From Actinoalloteichus caeruleus DSM 43889 (GTDB lineage Bacteria > Actinomycetota > Actinomycetes > Mycobacteriales > Pseudonocardiaceae), in the NCBI RefSeq assembly GCF_000429185.2, contig NZ_AUBJ02000001.1, forward strand, positions 5,084,001-5,148,000: DNA of 64,000 nt, given 5' to 3'. Positions 1 through 8,640 of this stretch are shown here, in pieces (within the stretch, counting starts at the first letter, position 1; every line of letters starts with the position of its first letter). The notes under the pieces are model-generated. The model was not told the DNA's origin and searched no databases. It saw only the letters and a program-made list of their open reading frames with translations. The position numbers and the translations under genes were made by a program.

Positions 1-123
1 TCCCGGTGATCGGACGGTGGCATGGAGTACCGCGGCGGGCCAGCGTACGGGGTCCGTCGAGGAGGGCAGGGGGGACCTCGCCCGCGTCGCCGGTGCGCCC
101 GCCCGGGACACCCGGTCAGCCTG

Positions 124-1245
124 TCAGCCCGCCGGTTCCGGCTCCTGCGCGCCGACGCGGCCGCCGAGCTCGCGCACCGGCCGCAGCAGGGCGCCCCAGG
201 CGGGGCCGCCCGTCGCCCGGCCCCTGTCCTCCCGGTGTCCGGTGGACTCGCGGACCACCAGCTCCGGCGTGAACATGACCTGCTGGTGCTGGTGCCCGGA
301 ACCGGTGCCCTCCGCGATGACGAGGTCGGCGGCCGTCCGTCCCAGCAACGTCGCGGGTTGTCGGACGGAGGTCAGCGGGACGGCGGCCGCGGCGGCGAAG
401 TCGATGTCGTCGTAACCCACGACGGCCACGTCGTCCGGCACGGAGACGCCGGCGCGCAGCAGCACCTGGAGCAGTCCGAGCGCGACGAGGTCGTTCACGC
501 AGAACACGCCGTCCGGTAGCTCCCCCCGCGCCAACAGCTGTTCCGCGGCTCGTTGGCCCGCCGCGACGTCGAGGGTGGCCACCTCCAGGAACTCGAGGTC
601 CGCGGGGTCGTGGCCCGCCCTGCGCAACGCCTGCCGCCCACCGGCGTGCCGTTCCGCGCACTGCCGGGTCGCGGGTGAACCGGCGATCATCGTCAGGTGG
701 CGACGTCCGGTCGCCAGCAGGTGGGTGACGGCGACCTCCCCGCCGACCCGGTCGTCGACCGCCACCGAGCACAGGTCCTCGGATTCGGCCGGATGTCCGA
801 CCAGGACCACGGAGACCCCCCGCGCGGCCAACTCGCGCGCCGAGGACAGGTCGTCCTCCACGGGGGACATCAGCACCCCGTGCACCTGCTGCTGGGCCAG
901 CAGTTCCAGGTGGCGGGACTCCCGGTCCCGTGATCCGTCGCTGTTGCACAGCATCACGGCGTGCCCGGCCTCCGTCGCGGCCGCCTCCACGCCCTTGGCG
1001 AGGTCGGTGAAGAACGGGTTGCCGACGTCGAGGACGACCAGGCCGATGGTGCGGGCGGTCCCCGACCGGAGTTGCCGCGCCGACTCGTTGCGGACGAAGC
1101 CGAGTTCGTCGATGGCGGCGAGGACTCGCCGGCGCGTGGCGGGCGCGACGACCGACGGGCGGTTGAGCACGTTGGACACCGTCCCCACCGACACCCGGGC
1201 GGCCCTGGCCACCTGCCGGATGCTGGCTGCTGCCTGCTGTCCCAC
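124..1245 (-). CDS. LacI-family transcriptional regulator, probable repressor of the rhamnose operon
   Basis: A 373-residue LacI/GalR regulator. Residues 8-32 form the lambda-repressor-like helix-turn-helix with the hinge-proximal VSNVLN motif, followed by a periplasmic-binding-protein-like sensor domain (IGLVVLDVGNPFF, VVGYDDIDFA). The GTG at 1245 is chosen because GGGAGG lies 5 bases upstream and the HTH begins 8 residues later; a longer open frame to 1569 has no family-like sequence. It is divergent from the rhamnose genes, and two palindromes, TTGAAACGTGTCAA (1288-1301) and TTGAAACGATTCAT (1444-1457), lie in the shared 383-bp gap, which fits autoregulation and control of rhaM-rhaB by L-rhamnose or rhamnulose. 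The ligand is inferred from context only. Bases 1-123, downstream of this gene, show no recognisable gene. Confidence 0.88.
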   Translation of the reverse strand: MGQQAAASIRQVARAARVSVGTVSNVLNRPSVVAPATRRRVLAAIDELGFVRNESARQLRSGTARTIGLVVLDVGNPFFTDLAKGVEAAATEAGHAVMLCNSDGSRDRESRHLELLAQQQVHGVLMSPVEDDLSSARELAARGVSVVLVGHPAESEDLCSVAVDDRVGGEVAVTHLLATGRRHLTMIAGSPATRQCAERHAGGRQALRRAGHDPADLEFLEVATLDVAAGQRAAEQLLARGELPDGVFCVNDLVALGLLQVLLRAGVSVPDDVAVVGYDDIDFAAAAAVPLTSVRQPATLLGRTAADLVIAEGTGSGHQHQQVMFTPELVVRESTGHREDRGRATGGPAWGALLRPVRELGGRVGAQEPEPAG

Positions 1246-1287
1246 CGCACCTCCCGCTGGGCAGACGCCGAGACGCTGGCTGACGTC

Positions 1288-1301
1288 TTGAAACGTGTCA
1301 A
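1288..1301. promoter_or_regulatory. LacI-type operator upstream of the lacI-family gene
   Basis: TTGAAACGTGTCAA is a CG-centred palindrome with one mismatched pair, the usual form of a LacI-family operator. It lies 43 bp upstream of the regulator's GTG start and is likely an autoregulatory site. The gap 1246-1628 contains this site, the site at 1444-1457 and no convincing gene. Confidence 0.55.
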
Positions 1302-1443
1302 TCACCGTGATGGAGTCGCTTCCCGCACCGTGGGGAAGCCTGGAGGAAGTATGCCGCACTGGTGGGAATGCTCGGGCAAAAAGTCCCGCACGAGAGGTTG
1401 ACACCGCGAAGAGGCGTGCTGCAAACTCAGCACAAGCGCGTTG

Positions 1444-1457
1444 TTGAAACGATTCAT
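1444..1457. promoter_or_regulatory. LacI-type operator upstream of rhaM
   Basis: TTGAAACGATTCAT shares its TTGAAACG half with the site at 1288 and has the palindromic core TGAAnCGnTTCA. It lies 172 bp upstream of the rhaM start. Two similar sites 156 bp apart (centre to centre) would allow repression of both directions, possibly by looping. Confidence 0.55.
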
Positions 1458-1628
1458 TAACCCGGTGGCAACCCAGGACGAGGGGGCGGCCGGCGTTTGT
1501 CGGGACGACCCACTCAACGAGGAGGCCGGGCGCATGATGCGGTCGCGCGCAATGACGGGTTTTCGGCACGTTCGGGCCGAGTTGGCGACAGCCGTCGCTC
1601 GGGGCCCCGTGGTTCGTGGTGGTCGCTC

Positions 1629-1952
1629 GTGACCCAGCGGATCTGCTTCACGCTCCAGGTGCGCCCTGACCGCCTGGAGGAGTACCGCGAACGGCACGCG
1701 GACGTCTGGCCGGACATGCGGAAAGCGCTATCCGAATCCGGGTGGCGCAACTACTCCCTCTTCCTCCGCGAGGACGGCCTGCTGATCGGCTACCTGGAGT
1801 GCGACGACTTCGACGCCGCCAGGGAGGCGATGAACCGCACCGAGGTCAACGCACGCTGGCAGGCCGAGATGGCCCCGCTGTTCGCCGAACTCGACTCCGG
1901 CGCCGCCGACGAGGACATGAGTCCACTACCCGAGGTCTTCCACCTTCCCTGA
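1629..1952 (+). CDS. rhaM: L-rhamnose mutarotase
   Basis: A 107-residue RhaM/YiiL-type protein that interconverts alpha and beta L-rhamnose before isomerisation. Family features visible are FTLQVRPDRLEEY, Tyr19 and His23 (the conserved active-site pair in the EYRERHADVW motif) and a C-terminal half with the RNYSLFL strand. The GTG at 1629 is chosen because it gives the family's usual length; upstream in-frame sequence is low-complexity and unlike the family. It is the first gene of the rhamnose operon, 82 bp ahead of rhaI. The codons around residues 31-35 spell a near-perfect LacI-type operator (see 1720-1733). Confidence 0.9.
   Translation: MTQRICFTLQVRPDRLEEYRERHADVWPDMRKALSESGWRNYSLFLREDGLLIGYLECDDFDAAREAMNRTEVNARWQAEMAPLFAELDSGAADEDMSPLPEVFHLP
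1720..1733. promoter_or_regulatory. Possible intragenic LacI-type operator inside rhaM
   Basis: GGAAAGCGCTATCC matches 13 of 14 bases of the perfect palindrome GGAAAGCGCTTTCC found at 33642-33655, 36 bp upstream of another sugar-catabolism operon. Here it sits inside rhaM, about 90 bp after the start codon, and uses the CTA leucine codon, which is uncommon at this GC content. It could act as a roadblock operator linking the rhamnose operon to the pectin regulon, or be coincidence. Confidence 0.35.
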
Positions 1953-2034
1953 CGGTCCCTCCCCCGCGTCCCACGCACTCCGCGTCCCCTGGTCGCGGTG
2001 GTCGCCGCCGTCCACATCCGCAAGGAGCCTCCTG

Positions 2035-3216
2035 ATGACCGAGATCAGTCCCAGTCGCCGCGCCACGGTGAAGTCGATCCTGCGCGGCCTGCGGATCGAG
2101 ACGCCGTCCTGGGCCTACGGCAACTCCGGGACCCGGTTCAAGGTGTTCGCGCAGGCCGGAGTGCCACGCACCCCGCAGGAGAAGATCGACGACGCCGCCA
2201 AGGTCCACGAACTCACCGGAGCGGCACCCAGCGTGGCCCTGCACATCCCCTGGGACAAGGTCGACGACTGGGCCGGGCTCGCCGCCCACGCCCGCGACGC
2301 CGGCATCGAACTCGGGGCGATCAACCCCAACGTCTTCCAGGAGGACGACTACAAACTCGGCAGCATCTGCAACCCGGACCCCGGCATCCGCCGCAAGGCC
2401 ACCGACCACCTGCTGGAGTGCGTGGAGATCGCCGAGCAGACCGGGTCGAAGATCCTGTCGATGTGGGTGGCCGACGGCACCAACTACCCCGGGCAGGACG
2501 ACATCCGGGCCCGGCAGGACCGGCTGGCCACGGCGCTGCGCGAGGTCTACGACCGGATGCCGGAAGGCATGCGGCTGCTGCTGGAGTACAAGTTCTTCGA
2601 ACCCGCCTTCTACACGATGGACGTCCCCGACTGGGGCACCTCCTACGCGCACTGCGCTCAGCTCGGACCGGCCGCGCAGGTCCTCGTCGACACCGGGCAC
2701 CACGCCCCGGGTACGAACATCGAGTTCATCGTGTCCTTCCTGCTGCGGGCCGGGATGCTCGGCGGCTTCCACTTCAACTCCCGCTTCTACGCCGACGACG
2801 ACCTCATCGTCGGCCTGGCCGACCCGTTCCAGCTGTTCCGCCTCATGTACGAGGTGAACCGGGGCGGCGGCCTCGCCGCGGACTCCGACCTCGCCTTCAT
2901 GCTCGACCAGTGCCACAACATCGAGCCCAAGATCCCGGCGATGATCCGATCCATCACCAACGTGCAGGAGGCCACCGCCAAGGCGCTCCTCGTCGACACC
3001 GACGCGCTGCGCTCGGCCCAGGAGGCCGGTGACGTCCTCGGCGCCAACGAGGTGCTCATGGACGCCTACCACACCGACGTGCGGCCACTGGTCGCCGAAC
3101 TCCGCACCGACATGGGCCTCGACCCCGACCCGATCGCCGCCTACCGCCGCTCGGGGTACCAGCAGCGCATCGAGGCGGAACGGGTCGGCGGCAACGCGAT
3201 GGGCTGGGGAGCCTGA
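2035..3216 (+). CDS. rhaI: L-rhamnose isomerase (RhaI type)
   Basis: A 393-residue TIM-barrel isomerase converting L-rhamnose to L-rhamnulose in the cytoplasm. It matches the Pseudomonas stutzeri-type RhaI rather than the E. coli RhaA type: WAYGNSGTRF at the N-terminus, VALHIPWDKV, LLEYKFFEP (metal-binding Glu), VDTGHHAPGTNIE and FHFNSRFYADDDLIVG (metal-binding residues). The ATG has a clear Shine-Dalgarno AAGGAG 9 bases upstream. It lies between rhaM and rhaEW in one transcription unit. It appears intact and at the family's usual length. Confidence 0.95.
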   Translation: MTEISPSRRATVKSILRGLRIETPSWAYGNSGTRFKVFAQAGVPRTPQEKIDDAAKVHELTGAAPSVALHIPWDKVDDWAGLAAHARDAGIELGAINPNVFQEDDYKLGSICNPDPGIRRKATDHLLECVEIAEQTGSKILSMWVADGTNYPGQDDIRARQDRLATALREVYDRMPEGMRLLLEYKFFEPAFYTMDVPDWGTSYAHCAQLGPAAQVLVDTGHHAPGTNIEFIVSFLLRAGMLGGFHFNSRFYADDDLIVGLADPFQLFRLMYEVNRGGGLAADSDLAFMLDQCHNIEPKIPAMIRSITNVQEATAKALLVDTDALRSAQEAGDVLGANEVLMDAYHTDVRPLVAELRTDMGLDPDPIAAYRRSGYQQRIEAERVGGNAMGWGA

Positions 3217-3311
3217 CCGCACCAGGGCACCCGGCCACACCGGGAAGCGCCAGCAGCCAGTGGAACACCGTCCCGGCACCGGGGCGCACGAACAGGGAAG
3301 AGTGGAACGCA

Positions 3312-5432
3312 GTGTCGAGTTCAGCGTCAGGCGCCCCGGACACCGGACGGGGAACGCACCCGGAGGTCAGCGCGCTCATCGCCCGCTGCCACGACCTCGG
3401 CTCCGACCCGCGCAACACGAACTACGCCGGTGGCAACGCCTCCGTGAAGGCGTCCGGTACGGACCCGGTGACGCGCGAACCCGTCGAGCTGATGTGGGTC
3501 AAGGGCTCCGGTGGTGACCTGGGCACCCTGACCGAGGAGGGCCTGGCCGTGCTCCGGGTCGACCGCCTCCGCTCCCTCGTCGACGTCTACCCCGGCGTGG
3601 ACCGCGAGGACGAGATGGTCGCCGCGTTCGACTACTGCCTGCACGGCAAGGGTGGCGCCGCGCCGTCCATCGACACCGCCATGCACGGCCTCGTCGACGC
3701 CGCCCACGTCGACCACCTGCACCCCGACGCGGGCATCGCGCTGGCCACCGCGGCCGACTCCCGCGAACTGACCGCCCGCTGCTTCGGCGACCGCGTCGCC
3801 TGGGTGCCGTGGCGGCGACCCGGGTTCCAACTCGGCCTGGACATCGCCCAGATCCGCCGCGAGAACCCCCAGGCCATCGGCGTCATTCTCGGTGGCCACG
3901 GCATCACCGCCTGGGGCGACACCTCCGAGGAGTGCCGCGCCAACTCCCTGGAGATCATCAGCACCGCCCAGGAGTTCATCGACAACCACGGCCGGCGGGA
4001 CCCGCTCGGCGCGGTGGTGCCCGGCTGGGAGCCCCTGCCCACCGAGGAACGACGCGCGCGAGCGGCCGCGCTCGCCCCCGTGCTCCGGGGACTGGCCGCC
4101 ACCTCGCAGCGGGAGACCGGCGAACCCGCCCCGGGCCGCGGCCCGCTCGGCCACTTCACCGACACCGACGTCGTCCTCGACTTCGTCTCCCGCGAGCGGA
4201 TGCCCGAGCTCGCCGCGCTCGGCACCTCCTGCCCGGACCACTTCCTCCGCACCAAGGTGCGGCCGCTCGTCCTGGACCTGCCCCCGACGGCTCCCCTCGA
4301 CGAGACGATCGCCCGACTACGGGAACTCCACGCCGCCTACCGCGACGACTACCGCGCCTACTACGAGCGGCACGCCACCCCCGACTCCCCACCGATGCGC
4401 GGCGCCGACCCGGCCATCGTGCTCGTGCCAGGAGTCGGGATGTTCTCCTTCGGCGCCGACAAGCAGACCGCCCGCGTCGCCGGCGAGTTCTACGTCAACG
4501 CGATCAACGTCATGCGCGGCGCGGAGGCGCTGTCCCGGTACCAGCCCATCGACGAGAACGAGAAGTTCCGCATCGAGTACTGGGAGCTGGAGGAGGCCAA
4601 GCTGCGGCGGCGGCCCAAGCCCCGGCCCCTGGCCGGGCGGATCGCCCTCGTCACGGGTGGCGGCAGCGGAATCGGGCGGGCCACCGCCCGTCGGCTCGCC
4701 GCCGAGGGCGCGTGCGTCGTCGTCGCCGACCGGGACGGCGCCGCCGCCGCCGAGGTCGCCGACGAACTCGGGGCCAAGGCCCTCCGCACCGCCGACGTCG
4801 CCGTTCCCGTCACGGTGGACGTCACCGACACCGACGCGGTGGCGGCGGCGGTCGACGCCGCGAGCCTCGCCTTCGGCGGGGTCGACCTGGTCGTCAACAA
4901 CGCGGGACTGTCCATCTCCAAGCCCCTGCTGGAGACGACGGACGCCGACTGGGACGTGCAGCACCGGGTGATGGCCCGGGGCTCCTTCCTCGTCGCCCGT
5001 GCGGCCGCGGCGGCCATGGCGAAGCAGGGCATCGGCGGGGACATCGTCTACGTCGCCAGCAAGAACGGTGTGTTCGCCGGACCCAACAACGTCGCCTACG
5101 GCGCGGCCAAGGCGGACCAGGCGCACCAGGTCCGACTGCTCGCCGCCGAGCTGGGCGCGCACGGCATTCGGGTCAACGGCATCAATCCGGACGGCGTGGT
5201 CCGTGGTTCCGGCATCTTCTCCGGCGGGTGGGGCGCGCAGCGCGCCGCCGTCTACGGGGTGCCCGAGTCCGAGCTGGGTGAGTTCTACGCCCAGCGGACC
5301 CTGCTCAAGCGCGAGGTGCTCCCCGAGCACGTCGCCGCCGCCGTCCACGTCCTGGTCGCCGGCGAGCTGACCAGGACCACCGGGCTGCACGTGCCGGTGG
5401 ACGCGGGAGTCGCCGCGGCGTTCCTGCGGTAG
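3312..5432 (+). CDS. rhaEW: Bifunctional rhamnulose-1-phosphate aldolase / short-chain dehydrogenase
   Basis: A 706-residue fusion. Residues 1 to about 430 are a class II aldolase/adducin domain (TNYAGGNASVK; His-rich metal site around HVDHLHPDAGIAL; GGHGITAWG) that splits rhamnulose-1-phosphate into dihydroxyacetone phosphate and L-lactaldehyde. From about residue 440 an SDR domain follows, with the NAD-binding TGGGSGIG near 447, NNAG, and the YGAAK catalytic pair near 595; it oxidises L-lactaldehyde to L-lactate. This is the RhaEW architecture of Bacillus and actinobacteria. The GTG start at 3312 has GGAAGAG 9-10 bases upstream. It follows rhaI by 95 bp. Confidence 0.94.
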   Translation: MSSSASGAPDTGRGTHPEVSALIARCHDLGSDPRNTNYAGGNASVKASGTDPVTREPVELMWVKGSGGDLGTLTEEGLAVLRVDRLRSLVDVYPGVDREDEMVAAFDYCLHGKGGAAPSIDTAMHGLVDAAHVDHLHPDAGIALATAADSRELTARCFGDRVAWVPWRRPGFQLGLDIAQIRRENPQAIGVILGGHGITAWGDTSEECRANSLEIISTAQEFIDNHGRRDPLGAVVPGWEPLPTEERRARAAALAPVLRGLAATSQRETGEPAPGRGPLGHFTDTDVVLDFVSRERMPELAALGTSCPDHFLRTKVRPLVLDLPPTAPLDETIARLRELHAAYRDDYRAYYERHATPDSPPMRGADPAIVLVPGVGMFSFGADKQTARVAGEFYVNAINVMRGAEALSRYQPIDENEKFRIEYWELEEAKLRRRPKPRPLAGRIALVTGGGSGIGRATARRLAAEGACVVVADRDGAAAAEVADELGAKALRTADVAVPVTVDVTDTDAVAAAVDAASLAFGGVDLVVNNAGLSISKPLLETTDADWDVQHRVMARGSFLVARAAAAAMAKQGIGGDIVYVASKNGVFAGPNNVAYGAAKADQAHQVRLLAAELGAHGIRVNGINPDGVVRGSGIFSGGWGAQRAAVYGVPESELGEFYAQRTLLKREVLPEHVAAAVHVLVAGELTRTTGLHVPVDAGVAAAFLR

Positions 5433-5451
5433 GGCGCCGAACGGCGCCCGT

Positions 5452-5465
5452 CGGAAGCGTTTCCG
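5452..5465. promoter_or_regulatory. Possible LacI-type operator between rhaEW and the small LuxR-type gene
   Basis: CGGAAGCGTTTCCG is CG-centred with only one mismatched pair. It lies 19 bp after the rhaEW stop and 31 bp ahead of the next GTG start. Its position suggests a separate or boosted promoter for the small regulator and rhaB. Confidence 0.4.
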
Positions 5466-5496
5466 GGGTCGGTCGAGGACACAGGAGGAGGTCCCA

Positions 5497-5772
5497 GTGG
5501 TTGCGGTGGCTATGCGCGCGACGGCACTGAGTGCGGAACGGGTTCGTGCCGAACAGATCAGGACCGACTGCGTCGGGGAGGTGCGGCTGACCCGGGAGGA
5601 GCGCCAGATCCTCGCGCTGCTCGCGGAGGGCTACCTCCTGGACGGCATCGCCAGGCGGATGTGCACGTCCAACCGGACCCTGCGCCGCAGGATCAGGGGC
5701 GTGTGCGACCGACTCGGCGTGCAGACACCCATCCAGGCCGTGGCCTGGGCCGCCCGGCGCGGGCTCATCTGA
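5497..5772 (+). CDS. Small LuxR/GerE-type helix-turn-helix protein
   Basis: A 91-residue protein that is almost entirely a LuxR-type DNA-binding domain: LTREERQILALLAEG from residue 31, the recognition-helix region RMCTSNRTLRRRIRGVCDRL, and the family ending GVQTPIQAVAWAARRGLI. No receiver, kinase or ligand domain is present. The GTG start is preceded by AGGAGG. It lies between rhaEW and rhaB on the same strand, so it is probably co-transcribed; a role in sensing or tuning rhamnose use is an inference. Its downstream gap to rhaB is 145 bp. Confidence 0.85.
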   Translation: MVAVAMRATALSAERVRAEQIRTDCVGEVRLTREERQILALLAEGYLLDGIARRMCTSNRTLRRRIRGVCDRLGVQTPIQAVAWAARRGLI

Positions 5773-5917
5773 GCCCACCCACCACGGGCGACGACCGGAC
5801 GCGGCCGGCGGCAGCCACCGCGACCACCGCCCCCACGGGGGGGCGGCAACCGACACGACGAGCGCGGCGGGGCACCGGACCAGGTGCCCCGCCGCCCTGC
5901 GAGGAGAGGAGGACGCG

Positions 5918-7465
5918 GTGACGGCCACCAGGGCCACCAGCGACCCGACAGCGGGCGGAGCCGTGCACTGCGCCGCCGTGGACCTGGGCGCCTCCAGCGG
6001 CCGGGTGCTGCTGGGCAGGATCGGCGGCGGTGAGCTCTCCGTCACCGAGGCGGCCCGGTTCCCCAACGACCCCGTCCGCACCGTGGACGGCTCCGGGGTG
6101 TCCCGACTGCACTGGGACGTCCTCGGCCTCTACCAGCGGACGCTGGGCGGCCTCGCCGCCGCCGCCCAGCTCGGCGGGACGCCGTTGTCCAGCGTCGGCA
6201 TCGACTCCTGGGCGGTGGACTACGGCCTGCTGGACGCAGAGGGGGCCCTGCTGGGCACCCCCTTCCACTACCGGGACGCCAGGACCGAGGACATCCTGCC
6301 CGAACTGCTCGACGACGTCCCGGCCGAACGGATCTACGACATCACCGGCATCCAGTTCATGCCGATCAACACCCTCGTCCAACTGCGGTCGAGGACCGGC
6401 CGCGCCCAGCTCGACCACGCCAGGACGCTCCTGCTCATCCCTGACCTGCTGGGCTACTGGCTGACCGGCGAACGCGTCGCCGAGGTCACCAACGCCTCCA
6501 CCACCCAGCTGTTCGACGTCCGCGCCCGCCGCTGGTCGCCCGAACTGGCGGACGCGGCGAGGATCCCACCCGGCCTCCTGCCGCCGGTGCGGGAACCGGG
6601 CCTCCCCCTCGGTGCCGTCCACGACGAGGTGGCGTCCCACCACGGCCTGCCAGCCGGGCTCCCCGTCGTCACCGTCGGCTCCCACGACACGGCATCGGCC
6701 GTGGTCGCCGTGCCCGCCACCACCGAACGGTTCGGGTACGTCTCCTGCGGCACCTGGTCCCTCGTCGGACTCGAACTCGACCACCCCGTCCTCACCGACG
6801 ACAGCCGGCGGGCGAACTTCACCAACGAACTCGGCGTGGACGGCACCGTCCGGTACCTGCGCAACGTGATGGGGCTCTGGCTGCTCCAGGAATCCATGCG
6901 AGCCTGGCGAATCGCCGGGCAGGACCACGACATCGAACGCCTGCTCGCCGACGCGAGCCGAGAACAGCCCTTCCGTTCCGTGCTGGACCCGGACGACCCG
7001 GTGTTCCTCGCTCCCGGGGACATGCCCGCCCGCATCGCCGACGCCTGCCGGCGCGCCGGGCAACCCGTGCCCGAGACCCCCGCCGCGCTCACACGGTGCG
7101 TGCTGGAGAGCCTGGCCCTGGCCTACGCGCGCACGCTCCGGACCGCCTGCGAACTCGCCGACCGGCAGGTCGACGTGCTGCACCTCGTCGGAGGCGGCTG
7201 CCGCAACGAACTGCTCTGCCAACTCACCGCGGACGCCTGCGGGATCCCCGTCGTGGCCGGGCCGGTGGAAGCCACCGCGCTGGGAAACCTCCTCGTCCAG
7301 GCCAGGGCCGCCGGGCGGAGCGAACTGGCCGGCCTGCCGGAGATGCGCGCCCTGATCACCAGCACCCAGCCGCTCCGGCGGTACGAGCCGGACCGCTCCG
7401 CCGCCACCACCTCAGCCTGGGCCGAGGCGGCCCGCCGGGTGCGCGCCGCGAGCTCGGCGAGCTGA
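5918..7465 (+). CDS. rhaB: Rhamnulokinase
   Basis: A 515-residue FGGY-family sugar kinase phosphorylating L-rhamnulose to rhamnulose-1-phosphate. Visible motifs are the N-terminal phosphate-binding DLGASSGRVLLG near residue 22, GIDSWAVDYGLLD, HYRDART, the central GSHDTASAVVAVP near 253, CGTWSLVGLE, and the ATP-binding VGGGCRNELLCQLTAD near 424. These are typical of RhaB. The GTG start at 5918 has GGAGGA 4-5 bases upstream. Last gene of the rhamnose operon; with rhaM, rhaI and rhaEW the pathway from L-rhamnose to lactate and DHAP is complete. Confidence 0.93.
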   Translation: MTATRATSDPTAGGAVHCAAVDLGASSGRVLLGRIGGGELSVTEAARFPNDPVRTVDGSGVSRLHWDVLGLYQRTLGGLAAAAQLGGTPLSSVGIDSWAVDYGLLDAEGALLGTPFHYRDARTEDILPELLDDVPAERIYDITGIQFMPINTLVQLRSRTGRAQLDHARTLLLIPDLLGYWLTGERVAEVTNASTTQLFDVRARRWSPELADAARIPPGLLPPVREPGLPLGAVHDEVASHHGLPAGLPVVTVGSHDTASAVVAVPATTERFGYVSCGTWSLVGLELDHPVLTDDSRRANFTNELGVDGTVRYLRNVMGLWLLQESMRAWRIAGQDHDIERLLADASREQPFRSVLDPDDPVFLAPGDMPARIADACRRAGQPVPETPAALTRCVLESLALAYARTLRTACELADRQVDVLHLVGGGCRNELLCQLTADACGIPVVAGPVEATALGNLLVQARAAGRSELAGLPEMRALITSTQPLRRYEPDRSAATTSAWAEAARRVRAASSAS

Positions 7466-7690
7466 CCGGGACCGGCCTCCCCGCTCGGCTCGCCCTCGGC
7501 ACCCACCCCGCCACCGCGGGGGCCGTGACCGTCGTCCAGCCCGAGGTGCGCTTCCAACGGGGACGACGTGTCTGTGGCAGGACATCGGCAAACCTCTGGG
7601 CGAGGGCGAGGGGCCGGGAGGGGATCGTCTGCCCAGGGGGACCAGAACCGCCGGGATGTGGCTTCAGCCCCGACCTCGGAGGCCCCGCCC

Positions 7691-8272
7691 TCAGCTCTGC
7701 TCTCGCGGGAGTTCGGGTTCCACGACGGCGGCCACCCGCTCGGCGGCCTCGCAGGCGGCCTCCTGCGATTCGGCGAAGTCCACGGCGACGGTCGCATGAG
7801 CGGACTCGCTCAGCTTCATGGAGATCTGGCACATGCTCGGGTCGCGGTCGTCGGTGACGAGGAGTGCGCGAAGTGGTCCGACCTGGTGTTCCGTGGAGTT
7901 GTAGTTGGTGAGGTTGAGTTCGTCCAGCGCCCAATCCCGGTCAATGTTGATGGACATGAGCGGGCTTTCCAACGGCGCGGGTCGGTAGAGGCACATGTAC
8001 GCCACACCAACGTCATCGAATTCGGCTGTGGTGGGGTCGAATCCGAGGTCGGTGATCTGGTTGTCGTCGAGTACTTCGCAGGGCAGGACGTCGGCGATGT
8101 CCTCGGCGAAGGTGGTGTTGTCGGGGTTGGTGGTCGTGTCGGGTGTGGTGGTGTTTGGGGTGGTGGGGGTGTGGGCTTGTCCGGTGGTTTCGGTGGTGCA
8201 GCCCGTCAGGACGGTGAGCAGGGTGATTGCCGCGAGTGCCGTGGTGCGGTGTGGGGGTGTCCGACGGGTCAT
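7691..8272 (-). CDS. DUF3558-type lipoprotein (copy A)
   Basis: A 193-residue secreted lipoprotein: basic N-terminus, hydrophobic stretch and lipobox LTGC near residues 21-24, a Thr/Pro-rich linker, then the DUF3558 domain with the conserved PCEVL, a second Cys in YMCLYR and a third in MCQIS. Function unknown; the family is common in Pseudonocardiales and mycobacteria. It is a close paralogue of the gene at 8641-9234. The start ATG overlaps the stop of a truncated upstream gene in an ATGA, as in copy B. Confidence 0.82.
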   Translation of the reverse strand: MTRRTPPHRTTALAAITLLTVLTGCTTETTGQAHTPTTPNTTTPDTTTNPDNTTFAEDIADVLPCEVLDDNQITDLGFDPTTAEFDDVGVAYMCLYRPAPLESPLMSINIDRDWALDELNLTNYNSTEHQVGPLRALLVTDDRDPSMCQISMKLSESAHATVAVDFAESQEAACEAAERVAAVVEPELPREQS

Positions 8273-8417
8273 GTGAGGTGGTCTCCGGTGTTGTTGAGCA
8301 GGGTGGCGTTGTCGGTGTCCTGTTGTTGGGTGTTGCGGGCGGAGGCGCGGATGGCGGCGGCGAGGTCTTTGAGCGCCTGGATGTGGAGCACGAGGTTTTC
8401 CTTGGCCGAGGTCGGCG
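8269..8417 (-). pseudogene. C-terminal remnant of the small helical gene paired with DUF3558
   Basis: This stretch encodes about the last 49 residues of the gene intact at 9231-9656 (AKENLVLHIQALKDLAAAI, NTQQQDTDNATLLNN) and keeps the ATGA overlap with DUF3558 copy A. Upstream of 8417 the frame stays open to 8574 but encodes unrelated Pro/Thr-rich sequence, with no start codon followed by family-like sequence. It is best read as a duplication scar; a chimeric gene starting from an internal GTG cannot be excluded. The gap 8418-8640 holds nothing else recognised. Confidence 0.6.
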
Positions 8418-8640
8418 CGCCGACCGCCGTCACCGGGGTCGTGCCTGGGTGGTCGCTGTCGCCACTGTCAGTGGTCGGGAGGAGCGTTTCCCTCCTGGCT
8501 GGCGACCGCTTCCCAGCCTCGCCTGGTGGGGGTGGGGGATCGCCGAGCAGCGCGGTGGGGCGGCATGAGGTGGTTCAGCGTCCGTGAGTCGGCTCGCCGT
8601 GTGCTCTGTGCTGGGCCGGCTCTTTTCAGCGGAGGTGTGC

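Larger units (their letters stand above)
7691..8417. repeat. Tandem duplication, copy A (truncated)
   Basis: About 727 bp that match 8641-9379 closely over their whole length, apart from point changes and a 12-bp difference in the Thr/Pro-rich linker. It contains one whole DUF3558 lipoprotein gene and only the last part of the gene upstream of it. Similarity stops abruptly at 8417. Confidence 0.85.

Noticed and set aside
1497-1952. A 151-residue version of rhaM starting upstream
   Set aside because: The extra N-terminus is low-complexity and not part of the family; GTG 1629 gives the expected length.
1846-3279. A 477-residue minus-strand open frame over rhaI
   Set aside because: Antisense of rhaI with no family-like sequence.
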